DNA of 64,000 nt from Lingula anatina (Eukaryota > Brachiopoda > Lingulata > Lingulida > Lingulidae). The stretch lies in NCBI RefSeq assembly GCF_001039355.2, contig NW_019774136.1, positions 123,194 to 187,193 of the forward strand. Direction: 5' to 3'. The notes beneath the pieces are model-generated. The model was not told the DNA's origin. It was given only the letters and a program-made list of their open reading frames with translations, and did no database searches. Numbering within the stretch: position 1 is the first letter of the stretch; each line of letters begins with the position of its first letter. Below, in pieces: positions 12,721 through 23,986 of this stretch. The position numbers were made by a program, and so were the translations under genes.

Positions 12721-12960
12721 TTGGATAGGAGGTCGAGGTCATCGGGGTACGCAAACAGGATACACCCAGGGCTATGTGACAGTCTTCAAAATGAGTATTC
12801 AGGAAGCTTTTTTGAAGAATTTGAACACTGCATAATGTGTATAAATGAACAAGGATCAGGTGGGGAAGAAAATATAAGGTAAAGCTTGTCAACTTTTAAT
12901 GAATGTTGATGCCAAAAAGACTCAGATACATACAGTGAGAAGAAAGGTCAGATCCAAAGA

Positions 12961-13965
12961 GTGAGTACTAATCACAATATATTATGTAACAATCAGGCAA
13001 AGAGAGAATGCGAATGCCAAAGTAAAAGCCCCACAGAAACAATGCAGTCGATAAGTGACACTATAAAAGAGACAAACAGCGTATTGCATGCGGGCTCCCC
13101 TGTATTTATTCCAAATTCTAACACCAAAAGCGGAGAATCTTCGGGAGCTGTACTAATAATAAAAAAACTGTACGTGTATGTCTGAGACTAAAAAAAAAAT
13201 CGTTCAGATAGAGAGCAATAAAGTTATAATAAATAAGCTAAGCAAACCTGAGAAAATGGAGAAAAAGATTGATAGGATGGATACTGCAGTGACAAAAATG
13301 AACAGTAAAGTATCCAACCCAGAAAAGCGAAGCAATGAATTTGAGCGCTCAGTAACATTTGGGTCAGAAAAACAGATGACTTAAATATAAAAATGAAAAG
13401 TGTGGAGGAAGCAATGGAAAGAACATTGGAAGATCTACAGTGCAGATCGATGAAATATAACTTGATCTTCAAAGGTATCGCAGGCGAAACAGTAGGCGAG
13501 GACAATGAAAAAGCTCTTCGCGAATTTGTAGCCGCGCAGCTAAAAATACCGATAGTGTTTGCTACATGTAAGCCTAACGTACACAGATTCGGAAAGAGGT
13601 GGGGCGATAGGCTGCGGCCGATTGTAGCGCGTTTTGTACAGCAGCAGGACCTAAAGCTTGTGAAAGATAACGCTGGCCTCCTTAAGGGAAAACCGTTCAG
13701 TATTAACGATCAGTTCCCTCCAGCGACAGAGGAGAGGCGCCGCATACTGTACCCGATTCAAAGACAGATGAAGGTACAAGGACGCAGGACAACCATGATA
13801 AGAGATAAACTGTATGTTGTTGGACATCTATTTAATGGAAAATACCACCCCCAGGAGGATCCACGCATTGGAAATCCACGCAGCATACCCCGGAATACGG
13901 CCACGCCCTGCAATCCAGAAAGCCATGGATCACTGGCAAGCCCATCAAAGCGCGCCAACATATAG
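12961..13965 (+). pseudogene. L1-like ORF1 (RNA-binding chaperone) remnant
   Basis: Two broken frames read as an L1-type ORF1. A Lys/Glu-rich coiled-coil-like stretch (13,178-13,384) ends in a stop. The next frame (13,393-13,965) carries motifs typical of the RRM/C-terminal domains of L1 ORF1 proteins: LEDLQCRSMKYNLIFKGI, then VHRFGKRWGDRLRPIVARF, then ERRRILYPI. In the family, ORF1 coats the element RNA. The frame at 12,961-13,185 may be its N-terminus. Stops between the parts make it non-functional. Confidence 0.75.
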
Positions 13966-14081
13966 CGACATTACGCGTTTTGTTACAAGACTTTTTCAAC
14001 CGCGTGAGGGACGACAGCAAATGGAAGAGTCTCCGCATTCTGATGGAGTTAATACTAGTGAACGAGAATAAATTGATTTAA

Positions 14082-14408
14082 AGGGATAATAACTCTTCAT
14101 ATGAGATCCATATTTCACAATTAAAACGTTGTGAATAACTCATAGAAATACAATATTTTTTTACCACAAGTTATAGCTATTATTCTGATATCTTAGCTTG
14201 TCTTTAGACCACATGACCTCCATTGATGGCTATACCCTGTTAAAATCTCTTAAGAGATTTTAACAAAAAACCAAACTTTTTAGAAAAAAAAAACAGGGAC
14301 TAACTTTGAATGTAAAAATGGATTCATTAACCATTGGTAAGTATGGGAAATGTGTTGTTTACTCCAGGAAAATTCATTTTTTGGCCGAAACGAAGAGTTA
14401 TTATCCCT
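14082..14408. mobile_element. piggyBac-type MITE, 327 bp, TTAA target
   Basis: TIRs AGGGATAATAACTCTTC and GAAGAGTTATTATCCCT are flanked by TTAA on both sides (14,078-14,081 and 14,409-14,412). TTAA duplications are the hallmark of piggyBac-type insertion. It is nested between the two ORFs of the L1-like element. Further family members lie at 21,047-21,409, 37,531-37,867, 43,517-43,832, 46,745-47,413 and 57,922-58,208. Confidence 0.8.
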
Positions 14409-14448
14409 TTAATATCAAAGAAACATATGTATATTTTTTCTTCAAGTA

Positions 14449-16066
14449 ATGATAGAACTAAGAATAGCCACCCTGAATTGCAGGGGACTAGGATGTGTGG
14501 AGAAAGGAAAAGATGTGTTTGAATACTTAGGGGAACAATATTCTCTAATTTGTTTACAAGATATGCATTTCACGGAAAGATAGAAAAACACAAGAAGTTG
14601 TTGGGGTTTTGAGATTTATTTAAGCCCAGGCAGATCAAATGCTCGAGGCATGGCGATATTGTTTAGTAATACTTTTGAGTATAAAGTGTTAACAAGTAAA
14701 TGTGATGCTACTGGAAGTATTCTTATTTTAGCAATTTTACTGTTTGAAAAATTTAATTTACTGCTAATTAATATATATGGTCCAAACAAGGAAACGCCAG
14801 AATTTTATGAGTATATTGATCAGTGTATATGTAACTCATTCTATGATTTTCTGTTGATTACAGGTGATTGGAACCTTGTACAGGAGCCAGTATTAAATTG
14901 CTATAATTATGAATAATCCTAGAGCCAGAGAGAAGGTACTTGGGATATAAACTAAACACAGTTTAAATGATCCATGGAGATGAAAAGATGGTAAAGCGAA
15001 AAGGTAAACATGGAGGGCTAGCAATCCAGTTTAAAAGCTAGAATCGACTTCTTTTTAATTTCTTCTGAATTACTCAATATGATTAAAAACACTGCAATCA
15101 AGCCAGGATATAGAACAGACCATGCTATAGTAGAAATGACTGTGAAATTCACTTCGTTTAAACGCGGTAAAGGCTTTTGGAAACATAATAATCTGCTTCT
15201 TAAAGATAAAGAGTATAGAGATGTAATATGTAAAGTAATTAATGAAACGAAAATGCAATATGCGGCCACCCCTTTTTAAGAGAAGCTGTGCCAAATATTG
15301 ACGATGAGATAATATCGTTTATTATTGATGACCAGCGGTTTTTTGAGCAACTTCTTTTAAATATAAGTAGGCATTCTATATCCTATGCATCGGCAAAGAA
15401 AAGAGAGAGGGAGAAGGATGAGGATGGTTTAATAGAAAAAATAAGTAAACTGGAAAACCAAAATAATGAAAACATTGGTGAATTAGCGCACTATAAAGGG
15501 ACTTAGAGGAACTTAGAAAAGAAAAACTAAAGGGAAATATATTACGCTCTCGCGTTAGGTGGGTCGAATATGGCGAAAAACCTAGTAAATACTTTTGTGC
15601 CTTGGAAAAAAAGGAACTATATTAATAAAATGGTAACAAAGGTGCGGAAAAACGAAGATAAAATAGTAACAGACCAGACAGAGATTCTTACTGAAATTCA
15701 AAACTACTATAAACAGCTAAATGCATCTAAAGATGGCATCCTCGAAGACGTAGATCTTGAAGTTAATTTAAAAGACTTGAAGGTTAATAAAATCAACAAA
15801 ATTATTTCACAAAAATTGGAAGGAGAGATAACACACACTGAAGCTAGCACTGCTCTTCGGGCTGGTAAAAATGACAAAACTCCTGGTCCACATGGTTTTA
15901 CGAGTGAGTTTTTCAAATTCTTTTGGACACATTTAGGAGTGTGTTTTGTCCGATCTATTAATTATGGATTTTACAGAGGCGAACTTTCTATTACAAACCA
16001 AACAAACAACGAGATTATCTCGAGATTATCTAAAAAAACTAGAGACCATCCAATACCCAACCACCA
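14449..16066 (+). pseudogene. L1-like ORF2 remnant: endonuclease and start of reverse transcriptase
   Basis: ORF2 starts at an ATG at 14,449 with the apurinic-type endonuclease opening RIATLNCRGLG and stops at 14,581. Further pieces are open: 14,650-14,916 (INIYGPNK, ITGDWNLV), 15,079-15,279 (PGYRTDHAIVEM, GKGFWKHN) and 15,570-16,070. The last holds the RT entry motif (DKTPGPHGFTSEFFKFFW). These order-conserved motifs identify an L1-clade ORF2. Several stops and frameshifts show it is dead. No YxDD motif is present because the sequence ends first. Confidence 0.85.
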
Positions 16067-16970
16067 ATAATTTATTTTGGCCTTGAAATGGATTTTCCTG
16101 GGGGAACATCTTTACCATTGGTTAATAAATCCATTCCTACATTTAGTACTAGTAGTTAGTACCTGTTTTTTTTTTTTTTTTTTTTTTTTGTTTTTTTTCT
16201 TCTTCTTCTTAAAGTTTTTTTTCTCTTTTTCGAAATTACAGACTTATATAACAATTTCACCGAAAGTTTTAATTCATTTTATTCATTCTGTTGTCTACAA
16301 TGATCTCTTTTCTTTTGCTAACATTCACACTCTAATCCTCGAACTCACCGAAGGGGTAGAGAGGCGGACAAGCGGTTGGTGTAATGAAACGCTTAGCAAA
16401 TGGCGAGTAATTTTACATCGGGTACTTAACTCGTGGCTGGATTTGTTCATTTGAGCATTTGTGCACACAAATCTGAGGTTCGAGTCAGAAAAGCCTAATC
16501 TGTTTAAAATTCGTGTCCTTGATACATGTATAGAAATGGCTCACATGCTGTTCAAGATATCAGGTATTTTGCCCTGTATGAATGGCTAGTTAAAAATTAT
16601 ACTTGTCAGTACTGATGCATCTTCACAATTGAAAAGGCAGAGAGCAGGCAATAGTGATATTCCATAAACAGACCAACCAAAACATGCATATTTGGATTGA
16701 ATTTAAAAAACAATGCTGCCATTGTCTTGTAAAGAAGCAACGCATGCTGTTGCATTTAATGCTATGATCTTAGGTGCATCGTATACTTACTATTAGAAGC
16801 CCCGTCTTTTTGTGGGGAAAAACATCAATCTAAAACCAATGTTAAAAGGAAAAACCTCCTGATTGGCTGAAGCTCCTACTTTTTTAAACGTATTAGAGGG
16901 AGCAGGGACGCACTGAGCAAAAAGAATTACAAGGCGTTACCGGAGATATATACTTGAGCCCACTGCATGC
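16067..16970. other. 5' flank of gene A
   Basis: A partial piggyBac-type MITE (about 16,072-16,200) ends in a poly-T run. The rest aligns closely with 43,840-44,650 upstream of gene B, so it is the conserved proximal flank and probably holds cis-regulatory sequence. A tRNA-like B box (GGTTCGAGTC) at about 16,481 is conserved in unit 2. I do not see a full tRNA or a bounded SINE. Confidence 0.55.
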
Positions 16971-16982
16971 GGTATATATATG
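16971..16982 (+). promoter_or_regulatory. Putative TATA box of gene A
   Basis: GGTATATATATG lies about 70 bases upstream of the gene A start codon, followed by GA repeats and a leader (AAAGGCAGACAAA) that is also found in gene B. Position and conservation in both genes support a core promoter. The transcription start is not known. Confidence 0.5.
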
Positions 16983-17048
16983 TGTAGAGAGTGAGAGAGA
17001 GAGAGCCAAACGCAGCTCATTCTCGGATCTGTCAGAAAGGCAGACAAA

Positions 17049-20000
17049 ATGTTCAACATGAACTTTCCAATAGTTACTTTAGTTGTTTTCTTTATTACCT
17101 GGAATCAGTATGTTTTACAACCTTATTTGATGAATGAAAGAGCAAAAGGTATTTCATTGGCAATTTTGAGTGAAGATAGGAAACCTTTACCTCATACAGA
17201 TTCTCACAAAAATATGCCAGAAACTGATGGAGAGAAACTTATCTCAAGCAAAAGCGAGAAGTCAAACGTGAAAAAACGTTTTCGGAGGAACAACGCAGAA
17301 AGCAAGAAGAGATTTCGAGGACTAAATGAAACCTTAACTTTGGCTGGAACCCTATCCTGGCACAACCACACATCATCATCATCATCAGAAAGTTTCAGTG
17401 GGATAGGGGTTGAAAATCGTTCAGATATTTCATTGCTATTGTATCCAGTCGATTTACCAACAACAGTAAGCCCGTTATCTGAATTGCTGCAGTTCACTTA
17501 CCCCGTTAATCGACCATTTTGCGTCCTTAGGGAGGGCAGTACAACGAATAGTATTGTCTCCAATGATGTTGTACGGGTGACGTGCTACTGTGACGACGTT
17601 TGTTCTATTTTTGATGATTGTTGCTGGCCACTCGATCGTTACTGCAGAGACATAAAGCTAACAGTAATTTCAATTGAGCCGAATGACACGGAGTGTTGGT
17701 TACAGGGGACTCGAGAAATTTTGGACGTTTACAGCAAGTACTACTGGGTTGTTAAGTCGTGTCCGCAGCAATGGGCCGACGCAGCAGTTAGGGCGAAGTG
17801 TGAGTTTAGCGGCCTCTCAACCAGAATGGATGTTATTCTACCTGTCTCGTCAAAAGATCACAATATCACTTTTAAGAACATCTATTGTGCCGCCTGTCAT
17901 GGGGTCGCGAATTTCCAAGCATGGACGCCGAAAGTAGTCTGCGAAGAAACCCAATTTGAAACGTTTGTGAATGCAACAACTTCGTCGGGAATTCTGGAAA
18001 AGGTTCTGTCGTTGCCCAATTGTATGATGCTATATGAACCCCCGGAGCGTTATCCAGGGCGTCCTTGCATCGGTCCTGGGGGGAGTCATGACCCCGTGAG
18101 AGGCCTAGAAGACGACCGATGCAGTCGTTTTGCTGACGAAGACCTAGTCACACTTTGCCAGACGAAGCCTGTGTCCATAACCTATTACCACTCTAATATC
18201 GGATACGGCTTTGGACGAAACGTTTTTTGTTGGCTGTGTCAAGTGTCCAGTGCGATAGGGGTAGAAATTCAAGAGTGTGATGAACACGGTATGTTGTAAA
18301 CGATATGGGTTTTGCCTTAATTTTAAACTGGGGGGGGGGGGGGGGTTCGGGGGGGCTCCTAAAATTGCATGAAATGATCCATTTAATCGTCAAACCAATA
18401 ACATTTGTTTTACCTGTGTATATTCAGTCTACTTATTAAAGAGAAAGGGGGCTAAATTCGTGTTCTTGATATTTTATCTGTGTTTATTATAATAAAAAAA
18501 GGTACGGAACGTTGTCTTAATACGTTCATCTTAATGTTAGCCCAGGTTCTTTCTACATTTATCCTACTTATATTAAATTCATAAAACTTAAGTTCACATA
18601 ATGCATTGTTTCGTTGTTTGGAAAACCGTAGAAGAAGTATATCTGACTCTCTGTGGGTATCTAAGGACATGTTTATATTGAAACTGTCGGTCTACATAGA
18701 TGGATCCAACAACGCAGGGATTTTCGATGAATGCAATCAGTTTAAAAGATTACAAGCCTCTTCCTGAGTATTATACAGAAAAATTGGTGATTATACTAGT
18801 ATGTCGGAAGCAACAGGAGGAGCGTAAATCTTTAAATCTGGTTGCATTCAGTGAGAGTCCCTGCGAAGTTGCATCGATCTCCGTAGACAGATAGTTTCAT
18901 TGGAAATGATCGCTAACATTACGTTCTTCTTTCAGAGAAAACTGATCTCAAAACATTCGATTCACTTGGTTTCTCCGCTGTCATAGACTTCCAGAAAGAA
19001 ATGCAATGTCAAGAAAATAAGCACGACGTAAGTATGGAGCGTTTGGAATGAATGTATTAATATGCCTTACTTGTTTAACCCTCATCCACAAGGAAATGGA
19101 ACCCTACGTAAACCCTGAAACCGGGCCTCAGAGGCCCGGTGTGCCATGAAAATCTGACTCCCATCAAAAAACATTCAAAAATCTAATTTAATTTGAGTAA
19201 ATGACTATGATCCTGTAGTATGCATAATGGAGGACACGTTGGCACTTTTTGTTAGTTTGCAGGTGAAGATTTTCATGAAAAAATAAAAAAAAAATTAAAG
19301 ATTTGTATTTTACCACCCAAGGACTCCCCTGTGAAAAAGCTATTTATTTGACATTTGATTACCATTTCAACATCTTTTCTTTGAGGATACTTTATGAGGA
19401 ATATATTGAAAGTACTTGAAAGTTTAATGGTTAAAAAATTGGGTGAAAAAAATAAAAAAAAAACACATGAAAAATAAGAAAAATTAAAGATTTGTATTCT
19501 AACACCCAATGACTCCCCTATGAAAAGGCTATCTATTTGATATTTGATGATCATTCTGACATCTTTTCTTTAAGGATACTTAATGAAGAATATATTGGAA
19601 ATATTTGAAAGTTTGAATGGTAAAATACTGGGTATGCTATATAAGAAGAATTCAGTAAAAAGGCGATGGGGCCAATTTCTTGAGTTAAAAATGTAGCATT
19701 TTGACATGGAAGTGCAAAACCTACAGGTAGTAAGATGAATACTTGTTTTAAAAATATTCACCAAAATTTTCACCACCAAACTTTCAAATAATAACAAAAT
19801 GTACATCTCTGTGCAAACTATGTAGAAAACAATGGTATGGTGACTGAATATAAAATAGGTCCTTTTCTTTATGGGAATCCAAATCTCATGGGTATAAAAA
19901 TGAAGATTTTCATGATTTATTTTTCATTCTTTCACTCACTATTTTATCATCAAACTTTTAAATATTTCCAATATATTTTTCATAAAGTATCCTAATAGAA

Positions 20001-22339
20001 AAGATGTCAGAATGATCATCAAATATCAAATAAATAGCTTTTTCATAGGGGAGTTATTGGGTGATAAAATGCACATTTTTAATTTTCTATTTTTCATTTT
20101 TTTTTTTAGTTTTTTCACCCAATAGTTTACCATCAAACTTTCAAATATTTCCAATATAATCTTCATAAAGTAAATTTAAAGGAAAGATGTAGAAATGATC
20201 ATCCAATATCAAATAAATAGCTTTTTCAAAGGGGAGACAATGGGCGGTTAAGTGCACAATTTTTAATTTTCATATTTTTTTCATGAAAATATTCACCTGC
20301 AAACTTAAAAAAAAGTGCCAAAGTATCCTCCATTTTACATACTACAATATCACAGTCATATACTCAAATAAAATAAGATTTATGAACATTTGTGGTGGGG
20401 GAGTCAAATTTTCATGGGGAGTCAGATTTTCATTATGAAAATCTGACTGGGGGAGTCAGATTTTCATGTTACACCAGTCCCTTGCTCCCTTTACCTCCAC
20501 CTGGGTGCATGAGTATACACTGTGTATGGAAAATGCGGAAAAATGTTTTTTTTTTCTCAAAATGGAAAGTTTCGCAAAGGTAGCGCAGTCTATCAGGTAT
20601 CTAATAATGATAGATTTAAACTGATATCTGCATATCAGGTGACCGATTACTCATAAATAATAATTTCTCCAGGTCTTGAATCTTTCACAGGCAGATTTCA
20701 TTGACCATACTGATAGTCATAGCACACATGATATTGCTTGTGTAAAACATTTTATAGCAAAGCTATTTGAGGTAACATGGACTTATTTATCCCATGTGGA
20801 AGTAAAATTATCAAGCGACCGGGCCTAAGAGGCCCGGTTTCCAGGAAATGGGACTAACTTTTGGAAAAGTTAATTTCTACATATGTTGTAAATCATTTCA
20901 AAACTAATTATTTATCCACTGATGGGGTATAAGTTGCTTGAGGATTACATGAAAGGAACAGGCTCAAAACCTCATGCAAACGAAGAGAGAGCAAAAGATA
21001 CATGGGTCCGGGCCTGCGAGGCCCCTGAAAGGTGATTGAGGGTTAAATGGATAACAACTCTTTATTTCGCTGAGAAAGGAAAAATGCTGAAAAAACTATT
21101 TTTCTGGGGTAAACGACCATTTTCCCATATTTTCCGATTTTAATGAATTACTTTCGGTATATAAAGTTAGTCGATTGCAATTGTTTGTTTGTTTGTTTTT
21201 TTTTTTTTTTTTTCTTTAAACTGTGATTTTTTAGATCGAAATAATGTATTAAGAAAGGTAACCATGCATACAGGTCCACGTGGTCCGACGGCAAGCACAG
21301 ATTTCAGAATAATTGCGATAACCGTTTTATTGGTTAAAAGGAATTTATGTGTTGTCTACAATGTTTTTATTGTGAAATATTGAATTTTAAAGAAAAAGTT
21401 GTTATCCCTTTACACTTTCTGTTAAAGGTAATAGATCTGAGCGCTATACCTTTACGCAGCAAATAGTGAATTTTTATGGAAAATTCAATACAGAATTACA
21501 GTCATTAATGAAGGTGGGAACAGACAATCGTTTCCGTATAACGATATATGTGCAGAAATTTACACTGCAAACAGTTTGGAAAATTCTATTTTATCATTGT
21601 ATTGGGGATACCATTGTGATGTAGTAGAAAAAGCTTAAACTGCGTAGATTTTTTATCATCATAAAGGTCTATAACACAATGTAGGCCTACATGTATGTCT
21701 TTAGATTTATGCGTTATGTTAATTCACATTTTTGACTTTTGTTTTTAGAAATCGTGCCAACAGCATTCATGCCAGGAGAATGACCCGGGATGTTCGTTAC
21801 CCCTGACTGGCTTCGTCAACATGCTGTTCCTTCTTACCCTGAAACTCACCCCAAAACAAAGCTGGCAAGACTGGGCCGTCTTGTTCAAAGAATGCGTTTC
21901 GGACAGTTTATTCACGACCCAGTCCTCTCTCTATATCGACCCCTTACACGAAGGGAAGTATGGTTTTGACTTAGGCTCACAAACAGGATGTGGCACTCCG
22001 TCGTTCCATGGAGAATACACCCTTGTTCGTGTACCAGTTAAACTGGTGAAACCTGTCCCCCACATCCCTGATGGCCTGCGTTGGTTCGAACGATTTGAAG
22101 AACGAGTCGCGGGTTATATTCAAGACATTGGCAGCCAGCTGTCCATTGGCAACATACCTTTTGATGCAAGCGTCGTGTCCAATCGCACATCCGGGAACGT
22201 CTCTGACGCAGCATTGCCGGCTACTTCTACATTTGGACACGGCACGTTTGTCTGTAGCAGGGGATGCGCCCGTCAAATGCCTTGGGTACTTAATTTGCTT
22301 GTGGCATTGGCGTGTTTGTTTCCGCAACTCTTTCCCTAA
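17049..22339 (+). CDS. Gene A: somatomedin-B-like Cys-rich surface glycoprotein, 3 exons, 640 aa
   Basis: Exons are 17049-18288, 18936-19027 and 21749-22339. GT/AG junctions and phases (1, then 0) join into one 640-codon frame. Residues 5-20 form a signal peptide. RFRR (77-80) is a furin-like site after a basic propeptide. Cysteines 158-199 (CYCDDVCSIFDDCC core) make a somatomedin-B-like module. A Cys-rich ectodomain follows with FKNIYCAACHG (275-285) and NVFCWLCQ (391-398), motifs I associate with N-termini of invertebrate adhesion-type receptors. Exon 3 starts KSCQQHSCQENDPGC and ends in an 18-residue hydrophobic tail with nothing after it, which resembles a GPI signal. There are several N-glycosylation sequons. 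No seven-helix domain exists, so it is not a receptor itself. A second ATG at 17058 is the start conserved in gene B. Function is unknown; extracellular binding or a decoy role is inference. Confidence 0.85.
19079..21042. mobile_element. piggyBac-type non-autonomous element in intron 2 of gene A
   Basis: A 1,964-bp insertion is flanked by TTAA at 19,075-19,078 and 21,043-21,046. Ends are CCCTCATCCACAAGG and CCTGAAAGGTGATTGAGGG, so both TIRs begin CCCTCA. Intron 2 of gene B has a single TTAA at the matching place (46,741-46,744) and lacks the element, giving an empty site. Most of the interior is a large imperfect hairpin (about 19,147-20,412). Three GC-rich palindromes of form CCGGGCCT-N3-AGGCCCGG or close variants lie at 19,121, 20,819 and 21,008. 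No transposase frame. Confidence 0.85.
19147..20412. repeat. Long inverted repeat (hairpin) inside the intron 2 element
   Basis: The left arm (GTTAGTTTGCAGGTGAAGAT near 19,250) is mirrored by the right arm (ATTCACCTGCAAAC near 20,291), and the match continues to both outer ends. Each arm contains two direct copies of a unit of about 190 bp (starts near 19,312 and 19,500; mirrored near 19,960 and 20,140). The pre-mRNA of gene A would carry a long double-stranded hairpin. Divergence between arms is visible by eye but I did not compute it. Confidence 0.7.
21047..21409. mobile_element. piggyBac-type MITE in intron 2 of gene A
   Basis: It begins TGGATAACAACTC and ends AAAAGTTGTTATCCCT between TTAA and TTAC. 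It is a relative of 14,082-14,408. A shortened version occupies the same place in gene B intron 2 (46,745-47,413), so it predates the unit duplication. Confidence 0.65.
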
Positions 22340-22943
22340 CTATACGCGCTAAGAGATGCAGAGATCAGTACTGGTGTTTTTTATTAAAAAAGAAAATGAC
22401 ACGGGTTATCCAATGACTTGGGACAATAAACAGTACGATAACCTGTGGGGAGAAGCAGATTAAAACCCGGACGTTTTCTGAAACAATGATGTGAAGTTTT
22501 GTGTTTTTTACGTTACTTCTCTGGATCCCAGACTTGTATTATCGAGTTTGGAAGCACCATAAGAGAAGGAGGAAAGAAAGAAAAATCCCCCAATAACGTC
22601 AAGCAATTTTTTACGTGGTAGACGTACCTATTATATTGGGTATACCTGCATGCATGACCACACCCTCAACCCGGACTTAATATCAATGACAGGTAACATC
22701 CTTGACTATACTCGATGTAACAGGATCATGTTTTAAAATATAAATTGGTAGGCTACGGTGCGCAATTAAAGAAATTGAGACTTTGGTGAAGAAAAAGTTA
22801 CAATGCCCAATCAAAAGCTTTTTCAAATCTATAATTGTAATAATTGTAATAATTTAGGCAACACACACACACACACATACACACACATGATAAAAAGAAA
22901 AAAAAAGAACAGCAGTTATTTTACCTCGACCGGTTTCATTGTG

Positions 22944-22950
<7 letters not shown>

Positions 22951-23000
<50 letters not shown>
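22951..23000. repeat. (TA)n microsatellite
   Basis: Perfect TA tract in the 3' flank of gene A. Confidence 0.95.
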
Positions 23001-23004
<4 letters not shown>

Positions 23005-23936
23005 AATATTTTAACTTATGCTATATCCCCTGTATCTTTGATGATAATTTAATCAATTTGGCCAAAATTCTTTTCATTTGAGATTAAATAATAGAAAGTA
23101 CTTAAAGAATTTGTATTAAGGATGATGATGAAGATGCCAGTTTTAAGAAACGTTATATGTCCTGTTTTGAAAACACGCAATTTTAATCCTGTCAAACATA
23201 ACCTTTTACCCTACGTAGATCGTGGAAAAATCTTAAGGCAGCACGAGACAAAATCCATGTTATGGCTGGGCATACCACACATACAGTTGCATTTGGTGCG
23301 CGGTCTAACAAAAAAAGGTATTTATGTAACTGGAAGAGGTCAATGTTTTAAAGGCGCAGTGAATGGTGCAAATCTGATATCATTTTTAGTCATTGGAAAT
23401 AAAATGAAGACCTCAATCTAATCTACATTTGTCGTCGTTTTTACGATCCCTTTCCTAGGAATGGCAGACTTAGGACAGGCATTCCCAGGACTTAGTGTCC
23501 ACAGGACAAAATTGTGCAAAAAAAAAAAAAAAGAAATTACTGTAAATGAAAACCGGTCATGCCATTTGGGAAAGAAATCAGCATCTTTACCAAACAAAAC
23601 CGATCAGTAAATTCAAAGTAAAATAAAAATTGGCAGTTATGGGGCAAAAAGTACATTTTGGACAGCGAAGGCGGACAGACAAACCAACAAGAATATACAC
23701 AGACACTTAGACCCCATTCCCATATATTTTAGATCGATCTATCCTTGTGTGCCCTGAGTGTCAGAGTCACTGTGAATCGGGCGTCAACAGTGACTCTGAA
23801 GAACAGCATCAGTGTACGATTTCCCTCAATCAAAAAGAACTGCTCAGCAGTGAATCTGCAGTTGAATGTCATCCCAGCGGGCAAATTATGTTGTTTTAAC
23901 GTTAAAACAACGTTGAATCATAACGTTGATAATACG

Positions 23937-23937
<1 letters not shown>

Positions 23938-23986
<49 letters not shown>
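23938..23986. repeat. (TA)n microsatellite
   Basis: Perfect TA tract abutting an AACGTTGA-rich repeat. Confidence 0.95.

Larger units (their letters stand above)
12730..16066 (+). mobile_element. L1-like non-LTR retrotransposon, degenerate and 3'-truncated
   Basis: This insertion separates sequence that is contiguous in unit 2 (about 43,490-43,517). It holds an ORF1-like region (12,961-13,965) and an ORF2-like region (14,449 to about 16,066) containing endonuclease and the start of reverse transcriptase. Many stops and frameshifts are present and a 327-bp MITE sits between the two ORFs. ORF2 ends abruptly early in the RT domain, so most of the RT and the 3' end are missing, which points to deletion after insertion. 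The left boundary is approximate. Confidence 0.8.

Noticed and set aside
16430-16500. tRNA-like segment with hairpin ATTTGTGCACACAAAT and GGTTCGAGTC
   Set aside because: A B-box-like motif is present and conserved at about 44,160, but no acceptor stem or D arm can be drawn. I also found no SINE boundaries.
18700-18894. 64-codon open frame between exons 1 and 2 of gene A
   Set aside because: It lies in intron 1, and the matching region of gene B is frameshifted.
22803-23081. Frames with YIYIYI runs here and at 23,745, 53,079 and 63,038
   Set aside because: These are translations of (TA)n microsatellites.
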